Shown: positions 5,194 through 9,616 of the stretch, piece after piece
Layout of the letters: each line of letters starts with the position of its first letter
Numbering within the stretch: the stretch's first letter is position 1
DNA from: JBAYJS01 sp041664985
GTDB taxonomy: Bacteria > Patescibacteriota > Patescibacteriia > Buchananbacterales > UBA6539
Assembly (NCBI GenBank): GCA_041664985.1
Contig: JBAYJS010000041.1
Location: forward strand, 1-9,616
Direction: 5' to 3'
Length of the DNA: 9,616 nucleotides
Notes under the pieces: generated by a model
Databases searched by the model: none
Seen by the model: the letters and a program-made list of their open reading frames with translations, nothing else
What the model was told of the DNA's origin: nothing
Position numbers and translations under genes: made by a program

Positions 5194-8100
5194 ATGAATA
5201 ACTCAAAAAAACTCTTCAGTTCCCGAAAAATTAAAGCTACCATCTTTTGTTTTGGATTGGTAGTTTTATTTTTAATGTTAACTCCGCCGGTTTTAGCTTT
5301 GGATACCGGCTTAAGCTATGGTACGGCTACCGGACTTTCCACTCAGGATATCCGAATTACGATTATGAAAATAATCCGGATATTTTTAGGGTTGGTCGGT
5401 TTCATTACCATTATTTTAATAATTTATGCCGGTTATACTTGGATGACCTCAGCTGGTAATGCCGAAAAAATCGATCAAGCCAAACGGATTTTGAGAAATG
5501 CCGTGATTGGTTTGCTGATTATTTTTTCCGCTTTTTCCATTGTCAGTTTTATCATTGGTGTTTTGCAAGGCAATTTGGGGCCATCGGGTCCGGGCGGCGG
5601 TACTCAGGTGCCACCAGGCTGCGAAAATTGCGATCATTTGGGTACTGGTATTATTCAAAGCGTTTATCCTTTGCCGTTGGCTAAGGATGTTGCCAGAAAT
5701 ACCAGAATCATGGTGACCTTTAAAGTTAAAATGAAGCCCGACACCATTATTAATGGAGCGGCAGAAAATTGTACTGCTGCTGCGCCATGTACCGGTGCGT
5801 TAAATATCAATAACGTAAAAATCTATCCTTACGTCTATAAATTGGCTGAGTCAGAAATTGACAATACAAAATTGCAAAATGTTACGGCCACCAGCGCGGA
5901 TGGTTTAACCTTTACCTTCCAGCCGAGGGATTACTTGGGTGATGGTTTGGCCAATATTTGGTACGCCGTTAAATTAGGCAATGGCATCAGGAAAGATAAT
6001 AATGAAACGGCTTTTTCCGGAACCAACAATTATTTCATGTGGCGATTTGAAGTCGGGTCACGTTTGGACTTGGATCCGGCCGAAGTCACCGGTGTTTTTC
6101 CTCAACCTGATAATTTAGGTGATAATTATTCAGAAGTTCTCGGTACTGCCATGGTTGCCAAAATTACCATGACTGGCAGGCCAAGCACTGCCAGCAGCGC
6201 CACGGTCAGTTCCGTCAGAACAGCGCCAACTTATGCCTGCTCTGATGGAGCCGACAATAATGGTAATGGTCAAATTGATATGGCTGATTCGGCCTGTAGT
6301 GCTACAAACCTGGATGGTGAAAGTCCAACGGCCATGCCTAGATTGGTAGTTAACGGCAGCTATAATGGCACCTATCAGGGTAAAGTAACTTTACTATTAA
6401 ATACCGGTGCAACTAAAACTACCGCTACGGCCACTTGGCTGCCAATTCGCGACGGTTCTCCGGCTAGCTACACTATTACTAACAACACCTTAACCTTAGG
6501 TGATGGCATTAGTTTGTCATTTGTTAGTCCTAGTACCGGAGCTGATCAGTGGGAAGTCACTTTGACACCTTATTCTCAGCCAGACGGTTTAAGGGTTGCC
6601 AATAAAATTTATACTTTTGGCACTGATATTACCGTTGGTGCTACTTCTGCCGCTACTGCAGCCAATATTAGAGCTAAACTTGCCGCTGATACTTTAAATC
6701 CAGCTTTAACGATTTCGGGCAGTAGCAGTGAAATAATTTTAACTTCAAGTATTTTAGGTCGCACCGGTAATTTCACCATTGAAACCCGTCCGGCAAACAG
6801 TACCTGGGCCAGTATTGTCACCACTCAACAGGGCGAAGATTCAGTTTTGAATTCAACCCCTCGCGACGTACCCGATAAACCCAGAAATGCAATTGTGACC
6901 CTTAATTTCAATGAGCCGATTGATCCGGTTGCGGTTCAAATCCCCGGTGTTTTAAAAGTTCAATATAATAGTAATTCCGATCCGAGCCAAACCCCAAGCT
7001 GGGTTGATGTAGCCGGCAAATTTTTGGTCAGCAACCAGTATCAAACAGTTGAATTTATTCCAGAAGGCCAATGTAAAGTTTGCTATGGCGGTACCAGTAG
7101 TGGTAATGCTTGTAATTCCGGGTCTGATTGTCCCAGTGGCAGTTGCGAATCGGTTAAAAATTCTTGCGGTGATAGAGTTTATTGCTTGCCGACTTTAGCT
7201 GATGGCAATACGGTAAACACCGCACCCAATGACGCAACTCGCTATCGGGTTTTGGTTAAAGCCGGCAAATTAAGAACTTGTGATGAAGGAGCTAATCGAT
7301 GTACTGATCCGAATTTTAGCGTTTGCGCCAATACCTCTGCGGCCGGCACCAGTCAAGCCTGCCAGGGGACATTTGGCACCGCGCCCAGCCAGGTTTTAGC
7401 TTTTTATCCAACAGCGGCTAATCCGCCGGCCGGCTTAATTGATGCAGCCAATAATTCTTTGAACGGCAATAATAACGTTTACACCAATGCCACTGGTGGT
7501 ATTTTCGGTAAAGCCGAAGGTCCGGGTTATTTTGATCTCAATACCGAACCTGATAATCAAAGTGGTAAACCAGCCTATTCACTTAATAAAGTCTGCAGCG
7601 GCAATCACTCGGCTTATTGCTCAATCAATTCCGACTGTGCCGCCGGTACCTGTGTCAATTTACCAGACGATCAGGGTGATAATTTGATTTGGTATTTTTA
7701 TGTCAATACCAATCTTAATTTAACGCCGGCTCATTTGCTTTCAGTTGGTCCAAATATCGGTGCCACCGGAGTCAGTTTAACTTTACCAGTCGAGGGTACT
7801 TATGATGAATTATTAATGAGCAGTACTTTGAAAGCGGGGAGTAACTATCGCGATGGTTTTTGCTTTTGTACTGCTAATGGTGATTGTGATACTAATGCTG
7901 GTGAAACTTGCCAAAGTGGTAAATGCAAAAATGAAACCAATCAAAATTATTGTGAAAAGAATAATGAATGTGAAACCAACCGCTGCTTGAATAAAAAATA
8001 CATGACCTTGATTAATCCTTCGACTTTCCAAGTCGGCTGGTGGATTGGTAAAAAAGACATTGACACTTTGCCGCTTGATGGTTTTGGCGATCAAAGCCAA

Positions 8101-8472
8101 GCTTTGCTTTATCACACCAAACTTTCCGAAGTGACTGACTACGGCATTGAGCTTGGTTCAGGTATAAAAGATATCTATCAAAATTGTTATTTGCCTTCCG
8201 AAGGGCCAAAGACGGCGACCGGATATACTCATTGTAGTGTTACTGCAGATATTGAGTGTACGACCGACATTGATTGTCCAACCGGTGAACATTGCAGTAA
8301 CTTCTGCGATTTAACGACTAATCCGTCCAGCTGTTGTCAGGTCAGTCAAACCGAGCCTTATTGTTGCAACGGTTCAAAGAGTGCTATCCCTTGCCGCCAT
8401 TGTCAAACCACCACCTCAATTTCTTGCGATAGCAAAGATGATTGTCCCGGCAACGAGCAGTGTATTTATTAA
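5194..8472 (+). CDS. Secreted pilin-domain-anchored protein with Ig-like and cysteine-rich modules
   Basis: 1092 residues. A signal peptide (1-35, cleavage after Val33-Leu34-Ala35) is followed by a T4SS_pilin-like module: conserved LDTGLSYGTATGLSTQDI (36-53), a membrane helix around 61-84 ending in YAGYTWMTSAGN (78-89), an amphipathic turn, and a second helix (103-125). After a Gly/Pro linker (129-141) comes a large exterior: an SbsA-type (Big_5) Ig-like domain (about 153-288), the start of another (297-) interrupted by a Cys-bracketed Asp/Asn loop (349-368) and a beta-rich Thr/Ser-rich insert (about 385-545), its continuation IVTLNFNEPIDP (567-578), and a further Ig-like domain from about 845. 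Cysteine-rich units sit at 627-664, 801-820, 890-931 and 1014-1090. It probably stands on the outer membrane face as an adhesin or surface-structure subunit; this is inferred from architecture. Own promoter and Shine-Dalgarno; 23 bp precede its paralogue. Confidence 0.85.
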   Translation: MNNSKKLFSSRKIKATIFCFGLVVLFLMLTPPVLALDTGLSYGTATGLSTQDIRITIMKIIRIFLGLVGFITIILIIYAGYTWMTSAGNAEKIDQAKRILRNAVIGLLIIFSAFSIVSFIIGVLQGNLGPSGPGGGTQVPPGCENCDHLGTGIIQSVYPLPLAKDVARNTRIMVTFKVKMKPDTIINGAAENCTAAAPCTGALNINNVKIYPYVYKLAESEIDNTKLQNVTATSADGLTFTFQPRDYLGDGLANIWYAVKLGNGIRKDNNETAFSGTNNYFMWRFEVGSRLDLDPAEVTGVFPQPDNLGDNYSEVLGTAMVAKITMTGRPSTASSATVSSVRTAPTYACSDGADNNGNGQIDMADSACSATNLDGESPTAMPRLVVNGSYNGTYQGKVTLLLNTGATKTTATATWLPIRDGSPASYTITNNTLTLGDGISLSFVSPSTGADQWEVTLTPYSQPDGLRVANKIYTFGTDITVGATSAATAANIRAKLAADTLNPALTISGSSSEIILTSSILGRTGNFTIETRPANSTWASIVTTQQGEDSVLNSTPRDVPDKPRNAIVTLNFNEPIDPVAVQIPGVLKVQYNSNSDPSQTPSWVDVAGKFLVSNQYQTVEFIPEGQCKVCYGGTSSGNACNSGSDCPSGSCESVKNSCGDRVYCLPTLADGNTVNTAPNDATRYRVLVKAGKLRTCDEGANRCTDPNFSVCANTSAAGTSQACQGTFGTAPSQVLAFYPTAANPPAGLIDAANNSLNGNNNVYTNATGGIFGKAEGPGYFDLNTEPDNQSGKPAYSLNKVCSGNHSAYCSINSDCAAGTCVNLPDDQGDNLIWYFYVNTNLNLTPAHLLSVGPNIGATGVSLTLPVEGTYDELLMSSTLKAGSNYRDGFCFCTANGDCDTNAGETCQSGKCKNETNQNYCEKNNECETNRCLNKKYMTLINPSTFQVGWWIGKKDIDTLPLDGFGDQSQALLYHTKLSEVTDYGIELGSGIKDIYQNCYLPSEGPKTATGYTHCSVTADIECTTDIDCPTGEHCSNFCDLTTNPSSCCQVSQTEPYCCNGSKSAIPCRHCQTTTSISCDSKDDCPGNEQCIY

Positions 8473-8475
8473 AAT

Positions 8476-8492
8476 GGTTTAATAGCTAAACC
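8476..8492 (+). other. Small hairpin between the two pilin-type genes
   Basis: GGTTTA (8476-8481), loop ATAGC, TAAACC (8487-8492). It fills most of the 23-bp gap and ends 3 bp before the next ATG. No T-run follows, so read-through into the second gene is expected; it could modulate its translation. Confidence 0.4.
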
Positions 8493-8495
8493 TTA

Positions 8496-9616
8496 ATGGT
8501 TTATCGAAAAATCAGAAACAAAAAAATAATTTTACCAATCTTGTTTGGCATTCTGATTGGCAGCTTTTTAGTTGGTAATTTTGTTTTAGCTTTGGAAACC
8601 GGGTTAAGCTATGGCACTCTAACCGGTTTAGGCGCTCAAGATATCCGGGTAACTGCGATGTCAATAATTCGAGTGGTTTTGGGATTTTTAGGTGTCATTG
8701 CTTTGGCGATTATTATTTATGCCGGCTATACCTGGATGACGGCGGCGGGTAACGTTGAAAAAATCAGCTTGGCTAAAAAAATTCTGGTTAACGCCGTTAT
8801 CGGTTTGGTGATTATTTTTTCGGCTTTCATGATTTCCAGCTTTATCATTGATAATCTGATTAAAATAACCGGTGCCGGACCGGGCGGCAGCAGCGGCTGT
8901 ACGCCCAATGCTTGTACTGGTTGTCACAATATCTGCAATAGCGAAGGAACCGGCAGCAGCTATACCGATTCTCAGTGCGGTGAAGAAATTTATTGCACAA
9001 TCACGGTTTTAACTTGTCCAAAACCAGAAACACCATTGCCAAAAATTTGTAAAATTGAAGCCACTCGTGGCACTGGTTTAGGCGGTATACCTCAAGGTGC
9101 TTCAGGTGATTATATTACAATTGAAGGTTGGTATTTTGGAAATTATTTAGCCGGTACCAGTAAAGTTAAATTTGGCACGGCCGAAGCGTCAATTGTTCAA
9201 TGTAGCGGCAGCCCGGTTTGGAATGAGCGAGCCGATAATTATAGCTTGGTCAGGGTTCAAGCGCCGACCTTACCGCCGGCTAATTATGGTGTCACCGTAA
9301 CCAATGCCAATAACGAGGTCAGCGGCAGCTTTGCTTTTGCAATAGTACAAACCACTGTTACTAAGCCAGGGCTTGCCTGTATTGTTCCTGGTAGTGGTGT
9401 TAATGCTCAGAATTTAATCAAGGCTGAAGGTATTAGATTTGGCGCTGATCCAAGTACGACTACTGAAAGTTCAGACGGTTTATATTTTTCTCTAAATCAA
9501 CCGGCGACAAGCTATACTGGTTGGGAAGATAGTTTAATCACTTCGCCGCAAGTTCCGCCGACTGCAGTTTCTGGGTATGTCTCGGTTAAAGATGTCAGCA
9601 ATCAGGAAAGTAATAA
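8496..9616 (+). CDS. Second pilin-domain-anchored secreted protein, C-terminus cut by window edge
   Basis: 373 full codons are visible from the ATG at 8496 and the frame is still open at the window end. A basic start and signal peptide (1-32, cleavage after Val30-Leu31-Ala32) lead into the same pilin module as the upstream gene: LETGLSYGTLTGLGAQDI (33-50), YAGYTWMTAAGN (75-86) and two membrane helices (about 57-80 and 99-122). Over the 93 residues from Val-Leu-Ala to the end of the second helix, 65 are identical with no gap. After a Gly/Ser linker the exterior differs: a short cysteine-rich piece (Cys135, 140, 143, 147, 161, 167, 174), then a TIG/IPT-like Ig fold (about 184-283, with GDYITIEGWYFG) and probably a second from about 290. 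No Shine-Dalgarno; likely co-transcribed and possibly coupled to the first gene. Surface attachment or pilus-like assembly is inferred. Confidence 0.85.
   Translation, partial: MVYRKIRNKKIILPILFGILIGSFLVGNFVLALETGLSYGTLTGLGAQDIRVTAMSIIRVVLGFLGVIALAIIIYAGYTWMTAAGNVEKISLAKKILVNAVIGLVIIFSAFMISSFIIDNLIKITGAGPGGSSGCTPNACTGCHNICNSEGTGSSYTDSQCGEEIYCTITVLTCPKPETPLPKICKIEATRGTGLGGIPQGASGDYITIEGWYFGNYLAGTSKVKFGTAEASIVQCSGSPVWNERADNYSLVRVQAPTLPPANYGVTVTNANNEVSGSFAFAIVQTTVTKPGLACIVPGSGVNAQNLIKAEGIRFGADPSTTTESSDGLYFSLNQPATSYTGWEDSLITSPQVPPTAVSGYVSVKDVSNQESN

Noticed and set aside
7813..8115. Minus-strand open frame of 100 codons inside the first pilin-type gene
   Set aside because: It opposes a clearly coding plus-strand frame with conserved domains, has a low-complexity Ile/Thr/Ser-rich product and no start signals. 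Other antisense frames (such as 1133-1387, 2969-3181 and 8688-8927) were rejected for the same reason.
8474..8482. Earlier ATG before the second pilin-type gene
   Set aside because: It reads ATG GTT TAA and stops at once. The ATG at 8496 gives the signal peptide and conserved module.
8470..8498. The two pilin-type genes as one gene broken by a frameshift or stop
   Set aside because: The downstream gene has its own ATG, basic start, signal peptide and complete pilin module; it is a tandem paralogue.
1..9616. Recoding of TGA (glycine or tryptophan), as in some CPR lineages
   Set aside because: All visible stops are TAA or TAG, tryptophan is TGG, glycine is GGN, and no conserved domain is interrupted by TGA.
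1..9616. CRISPR array, insertion sequence or prophage
   Set aside because: No regularly spaced repeats, transposase, integrase or phage structural genes were seen. The phage-like beta stretch lies within the secreted protein only.

Overview
The window looks like part of a Candidate Phyla Radiation (Patescibacteria, Parcubacteria-like) genome. The DNA is AT-rich and most genes lack a Shine-Dalgarno sequence. The 3' part carries two very similar two-helix pilin-like domains (the family often called T4SS_pilin, PF18895) fused to long secreted ectodomains, an architecture I associate with these lineages. The order phosphodiesterase, signal peptidase I, hisS, rpsU, yqeY, pilin-type protein also fits. 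No TGA stop or in-frame TGA is seen, so there is no sign of a recoded genetic code. The lineage is inferred from content; no rRNA or other marker is present.

Layout. 1-575 (minus): the N-terminal part of a LytR-CpsA-Psr envelope ligase that runs off the left edge, with a good minus-strand promoter at 677-706. 576-894: noncoding DNA with divergent promoters and small repeats. 895-968: tRNA-Val(CAC) inside a long leader/trailer inverted repeat, followed by what looks like a decayed tRNA 3' end. 1085-1501: a nucleoside deoxyribosyltransferase-like protein whose codon use differs from its neighbour's. 1573-5101: a closely packed plus-strand housekeeping group: glycerophosphodiester phosphodiesterase-like enzyme, signal peptidase I, histidyl-tRNA synthetase, ribosomal protein bS21 (own promoter and a hairpin over its ribosome-binding site) and a YqeY-like protein ending at a 9-bp hairpin. 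5138-9616: a promoter and Shine-Dalgarno start a tandem pair of secreted, pilin-domain-anchored modular proteins, one complete (1092 residues) and one cut by the right edge.

How they may work together. The housekeeping group supports translation (hisS, rpsU, probably yqeY), phosphodiester turnover and protein export. Signal peptidase I is a plausible processing enzyme for the two pilin-type proteins, which share a Val-Leu-Ala cleavage site. The most notable system is that pair: similar membrane-embedded pilin modules (65 of 93 aligned residues identical) carry different exteriors, one built from SbsA-type Ig-like domains, a calcium-loop motif and cysteine knots, the other starting with TIG/IPT-like domains. 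A cell-surface attachment role is an inference.
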